A stretch of DNA of 64,000 nt from Delphinus delphis. Taxonomy: Eukaryota > Chordata > Mammalia > Artiodactyla > Delphinidae. A model generated the notes under the pieces. It was given only the letters and a program-made list of their open reading frames with translations, was not told the DNA's origin and made no database searches. Shown here one piece after another: positions 10,930 to 22,344 of the stretch. Where the stretch lies: positions 43,362,451 through 43,426,450 of the forward strand of contig NC_082694.2 of NCBI RefSeq assembly GCF_949987515.2. The letters are read 5' to 3'. The translations under genes and the position numbers were made by a program. Each line of letters begins with the position of its first letter. The first letter of the stretch is position 1.

Positions 10930-11740
10930 AAATCATTTGCATACCAAGTGACTCTGGCCCCTTCCTTCCTCCACCCCTAGCCATTCCCGCCACTGTTAAT
11001 GAGACGAGTAATCGAAAAGCTTGAGCAACGTGCCGTAAATCCATCTCTAAGGCTCTGTTCATTAGTATGTCCTCCCCTGGGCCCACTGCAGGAAAATGTG
11101 CACCATTTGAAACCTGAACTATCCGCTGCCATAGTAAAGGACATGAATCAAATGCCCACAACAAAGTCTGATGCTCACTGGCTCATCCTTGTAGTAACTC
11201 CAAACACTGGTGTCACATTGCTTTGCCAGAAAGAGGAGACTCATCAACAGCTACCACTCAGATAGCTCTCACACTACTGGGGAACCTAGAGACGACAGTA
11301 ATCCTACTACTCCCCTCAGGGTTCTCCTCATGTGGGTGCCTTCCTGACACTCCCACCCCTTTTCTTCAGCAGGAACCCCTTTGTTCTTTGAGCCTCCCTC
11401 TGCACTTTGAAAAACTCTCAGTGATATCGATGATCACTTTCTACTAAAATTATTTGTTTGAGTGCTTCTTAAGAATAGGCACTCTGGGTGCTTCACCTCT
11501 AAAGCCGTAACACCTCACATGCATAGTGATGGATAAATGGTTTTCAGGTAGATTTTGTTTACTCTTAATGAGTCAATAAAAAAATATCATTTAGCCAGAT
11601 CCTGCAAGCCGTATAAGCGTTAGAAATATCTATTCAATTTGCTGTCTGCCCAACTAACAGTCCTAAAAGGTCCTTGCCATAGTTCATTACTACATGCAAA
11701 ACCTAGAAAATATTTTTCTCAATTAATTTATTAACATAAA
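10930..11740. other. Unique sequence, nothing recognised
   Basis: Overlapping short frames on opposite strands at 10919-11447 show no domain. No clear repeat. No RNA gene signature. Confidence 0.5.
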
Positions 11741-11754
11741 ACTACATAAGTTTT

Positions 11755-11915
11755 GAACAGTTGTGACCTTGGAGATCTAGCACAATTCCCTTAATTTCAT
11801 GGGTGAGGTATCTAAAGTCCTAAGAAGTTAAGTCAAGGTCATACAGCCAATGAATGGCAGAGACAGAATAGAATCCAAGTCTCCCTGCTTCCTGCCCAGT
11901 ACTTGATTTACCAGT
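11755..11915 (-). repeat. MIR (minus)
   Basis: 'ATGGGTGAGGTATCTAAAGTCCTAAGAAGTTAAGTCAAGGTCATACAGCC' is the reversed MIR core, and a '...GAATCCAAGTCTCCCTGC' head follows. Confidence 0.75.
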
Positions 11916-12384
11916 CCATGACCTGGATTCTGCTTGTTGAAGTTCCATTTCTTGAGAGGCTCATGAAAAGGTATGGAGAAGGCTCTGGCAGTTGAGCTGT
12001 ATTCAGAAAGAGGGAGAAAACCTTCACCAGATGCTCTGTTACTTTTTCTTCCCTGGAGGCATAAACACTGGCCAAAAAAGCTGTCTTAGTGCAAGGAATA
12101 AGAAAAAGAAGAAATGATGGAAATCTACACAATATGCAGCTGATGAGATATAAGGAGGCCCTTTAGGACAGTCTCAGGGTTATAACTGAGGGTCAAGATA
12201 GGCTGCTTGCAGGTCAAATCATCTGCAGTAACTGAGCTCCAGAACAGAACTTTTGGGCCTGCCCTAACCAGAATTGATGTCCCTGTCATGGACCTAGAAT
12301 GTGAATAGGCCATGACCTTAGGGAAAAGGGGAGGAAGGCAACACTTCCTGAAGCTTTCACCAGATGGTGCTTCATCCAATAACT

Positions 12385-12510
12385 CACCAAACCTCCACTG
12401 AGCATGTACTAAATGCCAGGCAAGGAGCTGAGTACTGTGGCTGCAAAGATGAATGAAAGAGAATCCCTCCCTGCTCTTAAGATGCTCATGTCTGTGATAT
12501 CTTCCACCAA
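12385..12510 (-). repeat. L2 3' end (minus)
   Basis: 'CTCCACTGAGCATGTACTAAATGCCAGGCAAGGAGCTGAGTAC' and '...CCCTCCCTGCTCTTAAGATGCTC' match the reversed L2 3' terminus. Confidence 0.7.
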
Positions 12511-12533
12511 GAGCTCTTTAGAGGGCCTAGTAC

Positions 12534-12596
12534 ACCACACACACACACAGACACACACACACAGGCACACACACACAGACACACACACACACACTC
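12534..12596 (+). repeat. Interrupted (CA)n microsatellite
   Basis: CA units are broken by CAGA, GG and CAGA interruptions and total about 63 bp. The interruptions suggest an older, more stable tract. Confidence 0.95.
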
Positions 12597-12599
12597 ACC

Positions 12600-13554
12600 C
12601 GCTAAATGTATTAGAAACCCAGCAGCATCTCTGTCACAACTCAGGATTGGACACTCAGTACTGGCACCCAGAACTCTAAACTTTCTGTCTCATGACTAAC
12701 ACCATTTAGGCTTTTCCATATGTCTTGTCCTAGGTCCTCAAAACAAAAGGCAACTCTGACCAAATGCTGTGAAGGTTTATGGATTGTACCAACTGCAAGG
12801 GTCATAGTAGACACTGCTTCAGAGCAGAGGAAGATTTGAACAGCAAAAGCGCTTAGGCAAGAGAAAGGGCAAATGAATTCCCTTATCAAATCTTCCCTCT
12901 CAGAATGAATGGGATACATTCTCACCTGAGAGTTATTGTTTCTCTTCAGGTACCAATTTGTGCTTCTAGAGGTACTCACTATATTTGCAGTAGTTGCAGA
13001 CAGACCTTGAATATGTTACAATGTTAAGTAATTCATATTACTCTTAAATTTACCTTTTTATAGATCTAGATATAATATGTGAGAAGAATAATACAAATTC
13101 TTTATGTTGGCAACCAGCTGAACTTTCAACATTGGAACTGTGCAATAGTTTTATATTCAAAAAAATAGTCAAATTTTAAAAATAAATTGTAAATGCTGCC
13201 TTTATTTAAAAATTATTAGATTCATTAATTATAATATGTATTTTACCCCTTACTTTTGATAAATCTTGAATATTTTAGGATAAATGTAACTTTTAAAGCT
13301 TATACAATAAATATATATTTTTTAATTTTTCCATTTACTCTATATTTTGACAAAATATAATCAAATTGTATACTTTTCATTGTACATGTACAAATACATT
13401 TTATTTTTAATCATTTAGCTCATTTCTATAACAACACCTAAATTATAAAAAATATTAAGGATAACAACACAGTGATTTTGTTAAAGAGAAAAGCTACCTT
13501 ACAGAATAAATATATAATAATTGATGAAATATGCATGTATTTAAATACTAATTC
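12600..13554. other. Unique AT-rich sequence
   Basis: The part from 13010 to 13460 is strongly AT-rich with runs such as ATATATATTTTTTAATTTTT. A 112-codon minus-strand frame at 12641-12979 has no recognised domain. Nothing else is seen. Confidence 0.5.
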
Positions 13555-13570
13555 AAACATCATCGGCCCA

Positions 13571-13884
13571 GGACTTCCCTGGTGGTACAGTGGTAAAAAA
13601 AAATCCGCCTTCCAATGCAGGGGACGCGGGTTCGATCCCTGGTCGGGGAACTAAGATCCCACATGCTGCGGGGCAACTAAGCCCATGTGCCACAACTACT
13701 GAGCTCACGTGCCTCAACTAGAGAGCCTGTGTGCTGCAAACTACAGAGCCCATGCGCTCTGGAGCCCATGTGCCACAACTAGAGAGAAGCCCGAGTGCCG
13801 CAATGAAAGATCCAGCATGCTTCAACTAAGACATGACACTGCCAAAATAAAATAAATAAATATTAAAAAAATTAGGAAAAACAG
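13571..13884 (+). mobile_element. Longer CHR-type SINE subfamily (plus)
   Basis: The head is GGACTTCCCTGGTGGTACAG and the B box is GGTTCGATCCC. The long body is built from repeated 'CACAACTA...GAGCC' motifs, and the tail is AAATAAATAAATATTAAAAAA. The 16-bp flanking repeats AAACATCATCGGCCCA (13555-13570) and AAACATCACTGGCCCA (13885-13900) differ at two bases. This shows an older insertion than the 210-bp copies. The head also has an A expansion after the A box. Confidence 0.93.
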
Positions 13885-13900
13885 AAACATCACTGGCCCA

Positions 13901-15340
13901 TCAACAGAATACCAAGGCACGTACAATAATAATTAAATTTAGTCATTGATAACATTTTGCCAGCTTTCTGTTTTATAAAAAACATGGCTTTACCCACATT
14001 ATTATTTTTTTGTCATTATACAGGTATAGCTGTCAAAGTAAAAAAAAAAAAGAACATATTTCATTTAGCAGTTTGTTAGCTTGATTTAGAACTTCTATGT
14101 CTATAGACCTATGGTTTGTGGGCCTCCATTTGTCCTCTCATCCCAGGTGTTGAACTGTTAGGGGTGGCCAGTGTATGAGTCACCAAAAGTTAACATAAAA
14201 TAATTGAAGCCCCAAAGTAAGTCAACAACGTGAGTAGAAAAATAAGCCTCTTCCCATTTCTTAAAGTGAGACTCTTTTTTTCTTGAACATTCTCAGTCTC
14301 GGGTGGAACCACACAGGTACATAAGGCCATGGAAACTCCCAGTGTCTGACCATGGAGCCAGTATCAGAGAAAGACCGATTTGGCTTTGCCAAATGTTCCT
14401 GGGACGACTGCTCTGTTTGGATGGGATGTAGTTCGTGCCTGTGTCTAAGGGCTCCCTAATGTACAAAGAAGGCTAAAGTAACAAAGGGACTTTTCAGGTT
14501 TGGAGGCCCTGCCAGTGGCTGCCATGTCCCGACTGGACTGGGACTGGAAAGTGATCAGCCCTGCAAATTCCCTGCTTGGCCACAACTGGATGATCTCTGT
14601 GGGTCTTGTTCATTGCAGTGTGTTCACAATGGTCTAAGCAAGGCTATGGTGAAACACAATTATTCTAGTTTTAGTTTTCATTTCAGAGTCCTTGGAGAGA
14701 CACGCACTGATTTTTCATTTATACATTAAAGTCTTACCCTTTCTTTACATTTTGTGAATTTTTTGACATATTTTTTGACTTCTCCAATTAATCTCCCAAA
14801 ACAAACTTACTCTTGGATTTTCACCTTATTGCTCATGAAAGTCTGGTAAATTTTCTCTCTGGCAATTTTTACAGTTATTTTGAAGGTGGCTAAAATTTCT
14901 TTTGTTTGACACGGTGCTGCCTGTGTCTTCACACCTTAAACACCTTCCGCATTCTAGAATTAGGGTCTTGTATTTATCAGGTACCCACTGACCTTAAGAA
15001 AATTTAGAGAAACAAATAAAATTTGAAGAGAGTGACAGCAGGAGCAAGAAAGGAATCCTATATAAATAGTGCAGGGACATAGCCCCCCCCCCACCTAACA
15101 CTGTCCCCAACTTTATCCCACGCAAAAAGAGCATGCTCAAGTAAGCCTGAGTTGGAAGCCTTGAATCTGCCATGTCCTGTGAGGTGTTAGAGAGACTGTT
15201 TTGAATGAATGAACAAAAAAATAAATATCCAAGCATTAAAAAGTGTGTCTCTCTGGTGGTCTCTGTAATCCATGTAATGAAGTGGTCACCAAGTGACTGA
15301 TACCGTCTTGATACGAGCTGTTTTTAAGACACTATTCAAA
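13901..15340. other. Unique sequence, nothing recognised
   Basis: Poly-A at 14040-14051, a C10 run at 15083-15092, otherwise ordinary. The more GC-rich part from 14100 to 14650 has no open frame above 60 codons and no repeat I can name. Confidence 0.5.
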
Positions 15341-15341
15341 A

Positions 15342-15520
15342 CAGTGTTTCTCAAAGGGTGGTCACCAGATCACCTGTTTCAGAATTAGTCGGATGTATTT
15401 GAAAGTAAATGTACAGGCCCCAGCCCATACCTCTTGATTCAGCATCTCTGGGAGTGAGGCCTCAGACACTGCATTTCCTCAGGCTCTTCCGGTGAGCATA
15501 CACTCCAAAATTAAAGCACC
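15342..15520 (+). mobile_element. MER5-like hAT fossil, first of an adjacent pair
   Basis: It starts at CAGTGTTTCTCAAAGGGTGG and contains 'CTTGATTCAGCATCTCTGGGAGTGAGGCC', both hallmarks of MER5A-like elements. The right end is decayed. It encodes nothing. Confidence 0.7.
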
Positions 15521-15525
15521 AATGT

Positions 15526-15704
15526 GGTGGTTCTCAGTAGTGTCTGTGCATTGGAATCACCTGGGGAGATTTTGTTAACTAATAATACCTGGCCCACCAC
15601 AGACTAATAAATCAGAATCTCTGGGATGGGTGGGGCCATCAATGTATCTTTAAAGCTCCTCAGTCAGGAGGAGAACCTGTGTAGTCATGGCTGAGAACCA
15701 CTAG
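15526..15704 (+). mobile_element. MER5-like hAT fossil, second of the pair
   Basis: It starts at GTGGTTCTCAGTAGTGTCTG, then has 'GCATTGGAATCACCTGGGGAGATTTTG' and 'CAGAATCTCTGGGATGGGTGGGGCC'. It ends at TGGCTGAGAACCACTAG, a clear inverted partner of the start. The 5' and 3' ends pair as terminal inverted repeats. It lies immediately after another copy in the same orientation. Confidence 0.8.
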
Positions 15705-15709
15705 TCAGA

Positions 15710-16145
15710 TGCTTCTTTAGCCCACTCACAATCTGTTACATCAGCTACATTCAGCAAACAGTGGGCACTAGGAAAGAACTGGAGAAAATCAAGGAAAATA
15801 AAAAAGACAAATGTCAGGGTCTGTGAGATAGCTGAACTCTGGGCAAACTGCCTCACAGCATGGGCTTCTGAGGTAGTCATCATCACAGTCAAAATGACTG
15901 GCTCTAACCAGACCAGTAAGAGAGCAACATTGGATGGAGGCATCAAAGAGAGGCTCTTTGCTACTTTATGTGTTGCCTATTAATAATTAAATGGAATCCA
16001 TGACACTATTCCTAGGACTGGCTCATGGCCTCCCTCCTTGGAATTAGAGGAGGATAAATTAATCCCTTGTTTTAAACAATCAATTATTCTACTGTTCTCT
16101 GAAAGAAATAATGCCTATTTTGTGTAAACTGTTTATAAAAAAAAC
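15710..16145. other. Unique sequence, nothing recognised
   Basis: An 81-codon minus-strand frame at 15701-15946 overlaps the end of the MER5-like element and has no recognised domain. Confidence 0.5.
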
Positions 16146-16149
16146 TGTA

Positions 16150-16330
16150 TCTATTGTCTCTTATGAGCCTCCCAATAGCTATGTGCTATAAGCAGGAAAA
16201 GTACTATTGTCCCCACTTTAGAGACAGTAAAATCTGGGTGGAAAAGATTAGCTAGCTTGTCCAAGGTCACATACTTAGTAAGAACCAGGACATAACCCAA
16301 GTCTTCTGATCCAAATCCAATTTTTTTTCT
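16150..16330 (-). repeat. MIR (minus)
   Basis: 'CTATTGTCCCCACTTTAGAGACAGTAAAATCTGGGTGG' is followed by 'TGTCCAAGGTCACATACTTAGTAAGAACCAGGAC', the reversed MIR core and head. Confidence 0.75.
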
Positions 16331-16339
16331 CACTTCATT

Positions 16340-17150
16340 CAAGTTCATCAATACTATCTTTCCTCTAAAAAGAAAAAAAAAAGGATTCACATTATATGGA
16401 TTACCTGCCTGCATCTCTCTTATTATACTTATTACTTTCTGCTTTATATTTTATAATTATTTATAGAGCTAGATCTCTCTTATTGTCCTACTTAAAGAGG
16501 AATGGTATGTGGTTGATTCATCTTTATATTGTCCACAATGCCTATCTCTGAAAAATGGCAGGTAGTTCATAAATATTTCTTATATAATTAGATGAAAAAA
16601 TATATTTTTAGATTTTCAAATTGTAAAATCTTCAATCTGAGAGCAAGCATAATCCTGCAAGTCACCGTCTTGAAGATGAATGGTATATGAGATTACACTA
16701 ATGGATAAAACAGAAAAGAGACAAAGGCACTACTCAGAATAGAAGAGAAGGCACAAGAGAAGCCACAATAAAGGTGGGAGCTGTTACTCCACAAAAAGAC
16801 CCCAAGAACTGGGGACCTGGACGGGAGCAGACGCTAATGCAGCTGACTGTAGAATCTGTGGCCTGGCTTTTGAGTGGTGCATAATGAAGAAGGCTTATGT
16901 TTCTGATGTCAACAAGAAAAATTAAAGGAAAGTAGAAATTCCAGGAAAAATAAAATGCTGTACAAAAATTCATGGCAAAAATATGAAGCATGATTATAAG
17001 AAATTTATGGAGTCTAAGAAAAGAGAATCTTAAACTTGGAACTTGAAGCATTCTACTTCGAGCAGACTTGATTTAAGAACATAAATTACATCTCATCTAC
17101 AGTTACACTCTGGTTCTACAATGAATAAAATTGAGCAATATCATAATATT
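16340..17150. other. Unique sequence, nothing recognised
   Basis: The 105-codon minus-strand frame at 16734-17051 is pyrimidine-rich on its own strand and has no domain. No repeat family is recognised. Confidence 0.5.
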
Positions 17151-17163
17151 CTAAGTAACTTTT

Positions 17164-17297
17164 AAAAATTAAAAAAAATTTTTTTGTCCATGCCACATAG
17201 CTTGTGAGATCTTAGTTTCCTGACCAGGATTGAACCCGGACCTCCAACAGTGGAAGTGCAGCATCTTAACCACAGGACCACCAAGGAATTCCCCTGC
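17164..17297 (-). mobile_element. Short CHR-type SINE (minus), older
   Basis: A compact copy of about 130 bp contains the reversed B-box region ('GACCAGGATTGAACCCGGACC') and ends in ACCACCAAGGAATTCCCC, the diverged complement of the head. The flanking repeats AAGTAACTTTT (17153-17163) and AAGTAATTTTT (17298-17308) differ at one base. It lacks the long body of the 210- and 330-bp types, as the copy at 56769-56921 does. Confidence 0.85.
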
Positions 17298-17309
17298 AAG
17301 TAATTTTTA

Positions 17310-17740
17310 ATTCTCTTTGGTTTTCAGAATCAATATATAGATAAAGCATAGAAGACAATTAAAGTTACCATTCAGGATGAACATGCCTTAAACCTTGGCA
17401 ATGTAAAAATAATGGTAGAACTGACCAACAGTAGGTGTTGGAGGTGGGGAGGAGAGATAGGGGAAAGTGTAGAGGTGATCAACTCCACCACATTTTATAC
17501 CATGGATAGTTACTCGATATGTCTAGCGTTGACAGAACAAGGAATAAAAGCCAAATGTATTATTTGAAGTATAACCAACAAGAGGGCCAAAAGAAAAAAA
17601 AAGAAAAAAAAAATTGGGAGATGGTCCAGGGAAACAGGAAGAAGGGTAGTAGATGTGAGCTGAAATGGTCATTTTTTCACAGCAAGAAGTTAAAGCTTGA
17701 ACTTATAAGCCAAGACATAGATATTTAAAGTTTTATATAA
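17310..17740. other. Unique sequence, nothing recognised
   Basis: A short A-rich interruption at 17592-17613. No gene or repeat is recognised. Confidence 0.5.
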
Positions 17741-17753
17741 AATAGATATTTAG

Positions 17754-18077
17754 GGACTTCTCTGGTGGCACAGTGGTTAAGAATCTGCCTGCCAATGCAG
17801 GGGACACGGGTTCGAGCCATGGTCCGGGAAGATCCCACTTGCCACGGAGCAACTAAGCCTGTGCGCCACAACTACTGAGCCTGCGCTCTAGAGCCCGCCA
17901 GCCACAACTAATGAAGGCTGCGTGCCTAGAGCCCGTGCTCCACAACAAGAAAAGCCACCGCAATGTGAAGCCCACGCACCGCAATGTAGAGTAGCCCCAG
18001 CTGGCCGCAACTAGAGAAAGCCCGTGCACAACAACGAAGACCCAATGCAGTCACAAATAAATAAATTAATTTAAAAA
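17754..18077 (+). mobile_element. Longer CHR-type SINE (plus)
   Basis: The head is GGACTTCTCTGGTGGCACAG and the B box is GGTTCGAGCC. A long body of 'GCCACAACTA' type units follows, and the tail is AAATAAATAAATTAATTTAA. The 13-bp flanking repeats AATAGATATTTAG (17741-17753) and AATAGATACTTAG (18078-18090) differ at one base. This is the same subfamily type as the copies at 13571, 19856, 43640 and 48782. Confidence 0.95.
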
Positions 18078-18090
18078 AATAGATACTTAG

Positions 18091-18920
18091 AGCTATAGTG
18101 AAAACCATTGGAAGAGCTTTATAAGCATAAAGTATCATGGGTGTTAAGCCTTACTTTTGGGAGTAAGGCTATGGATAATAGAAAGAGACATACTTTTCAT
18201 TTGACATCCTTACATTTTATTGAAATTTTAGTTCCATGATCATGTACTTTTAGATTCTCATTAGTATGCTGAATTATAACATCCCAAGTTTTCCACCTTT
18301 TCAATGTTCTAATCATCAACGAATGAGGCAATGATTCCATACAATGATCAAAACTTGAGAACAGGTGAAATTTCCATGGTCTTCAACTCTAAAGTCAGTA
18401 GCCACCTCACTGAAACTCTCTAAGTCTGAAATATATTTCCTTCTGGACTGTAGAAGCAGATACTCCTGAACTATCTCCAACTGTCTGCTTGTTTTTCCTG
18501 CCAGAATCACCAGTTTTCTATGAATGCCATCTTATCTTACAACCGAGCATCATAAATCTCTCAACAGGTCTCTTTACTAAGGTGTGCTGGTTAAGCCCAG
18601 GGATTCCTCACTTTTGAACTACCAGAAAAGAAAAGGCTGCCAGAACTGAAATCCTGACAATAAGACATTCCAACTTTGAGCTCTAGCAGAGGGTATTGAT
18701 TACACTTCTGGAGCACTTGCAATCTTAGAAACTTCTGGATCCTAATGACAAGGTTGGAAACAATGGTTATTAAATCCTAGAAATATTTCCTCTGCCTACT
18801 TTAAATGCCAAAGCCAAATGCTAAATAACCAGAGGATGAAATTTAACGCTGTGCAAGCTGCTTTGGGAGATGCAAGGTCGCCATACTTTTCCTCCACTCT
18901 CCATCTTCATCCAACCTCTA
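18091..18920. other. Unique sequence, nothing recognised
   Basis: No repeat family or exon is recognised. A 64-codon minus-strand frame at 18316-18510 is unremarkable. Confidence 0.5.
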
Positions 18921-18921
18921 A

Positions 18922-19032
18922 GTGTACCCCTTGCTTCACTTGACCTTGCTCAGTTTAACATACCCCTAGCATCACTTCACTTTGCTCAGTTGAATGTGTC
19001 TTAGCATCACTTCATCTTATGTGGTTTAATGC
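18922..19032 (+). repeat. Imperfect tandem repeat of about 40 bp, roughly 2.7 units
   Basis: Three successive units share a 'GCATCACTTCACTTTGCTCAGTT' type core. They cover about 18928-18960, 18961-18997 and 18998-19032, and diverge increasingly in the third. A small degenerate minisatellite. Confidence 0.7.
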
Positions 19033-19034
19033 AG

Positions 19035-19838
19035 GATATAATACTGACAGAAGAACAAAATGGAAACTGTAGCTGAAATGATCAAAGCTTCTTAAAAGAT
19101 AAGACCTTCAAGTTTAGATTTTTAAGTAATACAAACCTATTGTAGGGTTTCGAATTTAGAAGTTTAAGTAAGTTGAGTAAGGTCACACAGCTTGGAAACA
19201 TTAGAATCCAGCCCAGAATTGTTGTTGTTGCTGTTTTTAAGTAAATAATGATTAGGCATACATGGAGATGATAATCCTCAAACCTATAAATCTATAGCAA
19301 ACTTAATGAATATTCCCTGACCTGCAAATTCATGATGGTACAAACTTTTTTCTACATATTGGCAAATTTCTACTGAGGTTTATTCTAAGCCTTGAGGGGA
19401 TATTTAAGTTCAGGGAAATAAAAATTTGGATTTTTCATTTCAGATAAATCACAAAAAGGTTGGGACAAAAATCATTCCAGCTGATTATATCAATCTCTGA
19501 GAATATTAAACACTAGAGTGTTTTGTTTTTAAATAATAAGGATTTTTTAAAAGGCTAAACTATTTTCATTCCAATATTGTAAAATTAGCATAAAGTATCT
19601 TTTCCTAAAATGCATCAATCTTTTTGTCCAACAGTCATCCTCCTTATATGGTTAAATGTGAAATATAAAGTGTCTTAATTATTAGTGACTGCAGTCAAAA
19701 TTTTTAAGAATACTGATCTAAATCTATACCAGCCATTTCCATAATACAGCTCCTCTATTTTACCTTTAATCTAGGCATTTATATTGCTTTCTAGAATTAA
19801 TCTGAAAAGAGATTACATTTTACCAGGCAATACCAGTT
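19035..19838. other. Unique AT-rich sequence
   Basis: Includes a short GTTGTTGTTGCTGTT run at 19220-19234. No gene or repeat family is recognised. Confidence 0.5.
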
Positions 19839-19855
19839 GGTAATAGTAGTTTCTT

Positions 19856-20197
19856 TCTTTTTTTTTATATAGGAATTGCTATCTATCTATTTACTTTTAT
19901 TTATTGCTATTTATTTATTTATTTAGGCTGTGTTGGGTCTTCGTTGCTGCGAGCTGACTTTCTCTAGTTGCGGCGAGTGGGCTTCTCATTGCGCTGGCTT
20001 CTTTTGCTGCGGAGCACGGGCTCTAGGCCAGTGGGCTTCAAACTTGTGGCTCGCAGGCTCTAGAGCACAGGCTCGGTAGCTGTGGCACACAGGCTTAGTT
20101 GCTCTGCGGCATGTGGGATCTTCCCGGACTAGGGCTCGAACCTGTGTCCCCTGCGTTGGCACGTGGATTCTTAACCACTGAGCCACCAGGGAAACCC
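19856..20197 (-). mobile_element. Longer CHR-type SINE (minus) with perfect 17-bp TSD
   Basis: The reversed tail is a T-rich run with ATCTATCTATTTAC and TTTATTTATTTATTTAG. The body has TCTCTAGTTGCGGCGAGTGG type phrases, and the end is GAGCCACCAGGGAAACCC. The 17-bp TSD GGTAATAGTAGTTTCTT is identical at 19839-19855 and 20198-20214, so both ends are exact. Its head faces the head of the plus-strand SINE at 20445. Confidence 0.97.
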
Positions 20198-20444
20198 GGT
20201 AATAGTAGTTTCTTGAAGCACTGTGTTAAGAAGGATTCTGATGTTGCATCCAAGTTCAGTGCTAAGGAAGACCCTAATCAATTAACAAGCTTACTATGGA
20301 AGCAAAAAGAGAAAATGACAGTATGTGCTTGTCACCTCTGTCAGGTGCTCAAATCTAGCACATTGTAAGACTCTGGATAGTTTTGTGTTTTCTAAAATAA
20401 AACACACTTTCATAACTTGAAATCTGTAATATAAAACCTATTCT

Positions 20445-20663
20445 GGGGCTTTCCTGGTGGCGCAGTGGTTGAGAGTCGCCTGCCGATGCAGGGGACATGG
20501 GTTCGTGCCCCGGTCTGGGAAGATCCCACATGCCGCGGAGCGGCTGGGACCGTGAGCCATGGCCGCTGAGCCTGCGCGTCCAGAGCCTGTGCTCCACAAT
20601 GGGAGAGGCCACAACAGTGAGAGGCCCACATAACACACGCACACACACACACACACACACACA
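20445..20663 (+). mobile_element. CHR-type SINE (plus) with CA-repeat tail
   Basis: The head is GGGGCTTTCCTGGTGGCGCAG (one extra G), the B box is GGTTCGTGCCCC, and the body is normal. In place of a pure A tail it ends in an ACACGCACACAC type run of about 29 nt. The perfect 12-bp TSD AAAACCTATTCT is at 20433-20444 and 20664-20675. Three minus-strand frames with poly-(CV) starts are readings of this tail and body. Confidence 0.97.
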
Positions 20664-20675
20664 AAAACCTATTCT

Positions 20676-22330
20676 GAATCTTCAGAAATTATCAAAATTG
20701 TCAGGGTTACCTTAGCTGCCCCAGAAAGAAGACGTAAATAACTCCAATATAAATATCAACTTGTCATTCAGAGACTTGGAGGGTAAAGTTACAGAAATCA
20801 AATGATTTGGTAACCTAAGTCCTCTAACTTAACACCAACCTTCTCTAAATCCAGTTGATTTCTCCAGGAATCATTACTGTCCATAGACTAGAAACATTTT
20901 CTTTTGAATAAATAGAATCGATAGCCTAATAAGAGACCTATGTGAAATTTGTATAAACTTAACATATGATCTAGGAGATATCAAAAATCAGTGGTAAAGG
21001 GGAGGATGATTCTGGGACAACTAACTATTTGCATTAAAAAAAAATTTCAATTATATCCCCACCTCAACAAAAATATCCCCATCTCACCAAAATAAATTCC
21101 ATATGAGTTAGATTTAAATGTGAAGACATATCATTTTTTTCAAACCCACAGAAAAAATAAAGGTAAATTTTTACCTTATCTGATTAGGGAAAGAATATTT
21201 AAGTTTAAATGCAATGGAAGTAATGACAGAGGAAAAGATCAAAGATATAACTATCAAAAATTTTAAAGCATGTATGTATTTTAAAACACTGAAAGCAAAA
21301 ATTGGGAAAAAAGGAAAATCTTAGGGTTAAAAAAAATGTTAAATAAATTGATATAGGTAGGAATGTTTTGGTTGAGGTATTGAGTATCCATTCAAATGAC
21401 TTCCTGAGAAAAACTTATGGGGACTCTGAAACGAAGTATAGGAAGTACAGCTGCACCTCATAGGAACAGGAAAATGATAAAGCAGCTTCTCTCTCCTCTC
21501 GCCGTCTCCATCTCTCCCTGTCTACGTGGTCTTTCTCTGGACCTCCACACACCTCCCCTACTCTCTCTTCTGAAGGGAACTGTGCCTACTCCTCCACTGT
21601 AACTTTAGTTTGCATGTGGTTTTAACTGACCTTGATGCCAAATCTGGCTCCAGAACCCAGCACCATTGTACTGATTCAATCTTTCGGTGCCTTTGTCCCA
21701 AACTTCTGGGAAGAAGATACAGTAAGCCCAGCTTGGTCAGGTGTCTATACATAGTTCAGCCATTAATGGCCACTGGGCAAGAGGGTATCCCATTGACATG
21801 GAACTGGTAAGGCCTACCTGTTTCTCAGCAGGTCTGGGAACAAGGTAACTCCAAAGACAGGGACATGGGATGGGCCGGCACAAAACACACATCTACTACA
21901 CTGTTGATGGTATTGTGATGTAGCTTCAGAATAAGAAGTTAAGTAAGAAAAGCCTACTGCAAAGTTTTACAGTCAAAATTCTTTTCAATATGTGAATAAA
22001 AACCCCTGGCTATGCTAGCAGTACTAGACAAGGGTGACTTTTTGTTTTTCTGATGTGTTACACTAGTTTGTATCAATACTTTGCAAATTTCCCATTGCAA
22101 ACATGCATAATTCTAATAATCAGGAAAGAAATAAAGTAAAAGACCAAAAGGTAAAAAGCCAAAAGTGTTGGAAACTAAGTGCCAAGTATTCCATTTAGGT
22201 TGAATTCTCAGGTCCCTTTTGCTGAGATGTCCCAACTTTCAATCCCACCACTGTCCTCCGCACTCACTACTACACTCCAACCTCAGTAAGTGAAAGACTA
22301 TTCCCTGAAGACCCACCCACATTCATCAAC
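20676..22330. other. Mostly unique sequence; possible old repeat near 21.7 kb
   Basis: From 20700 to 21400 it is AT-rich with no feature. The part from 21720 to 21830 has an old-repeat feel ('GGTCAGGTGTCTATACATAGTTCAGCC ... GGCCACTGGGCAAGAGG') but I cannot name it. No exon or RNA gene is seen. Confidence 0.4.
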
Positions 22331-22344
22331 TGTGCCCTTCTTGT

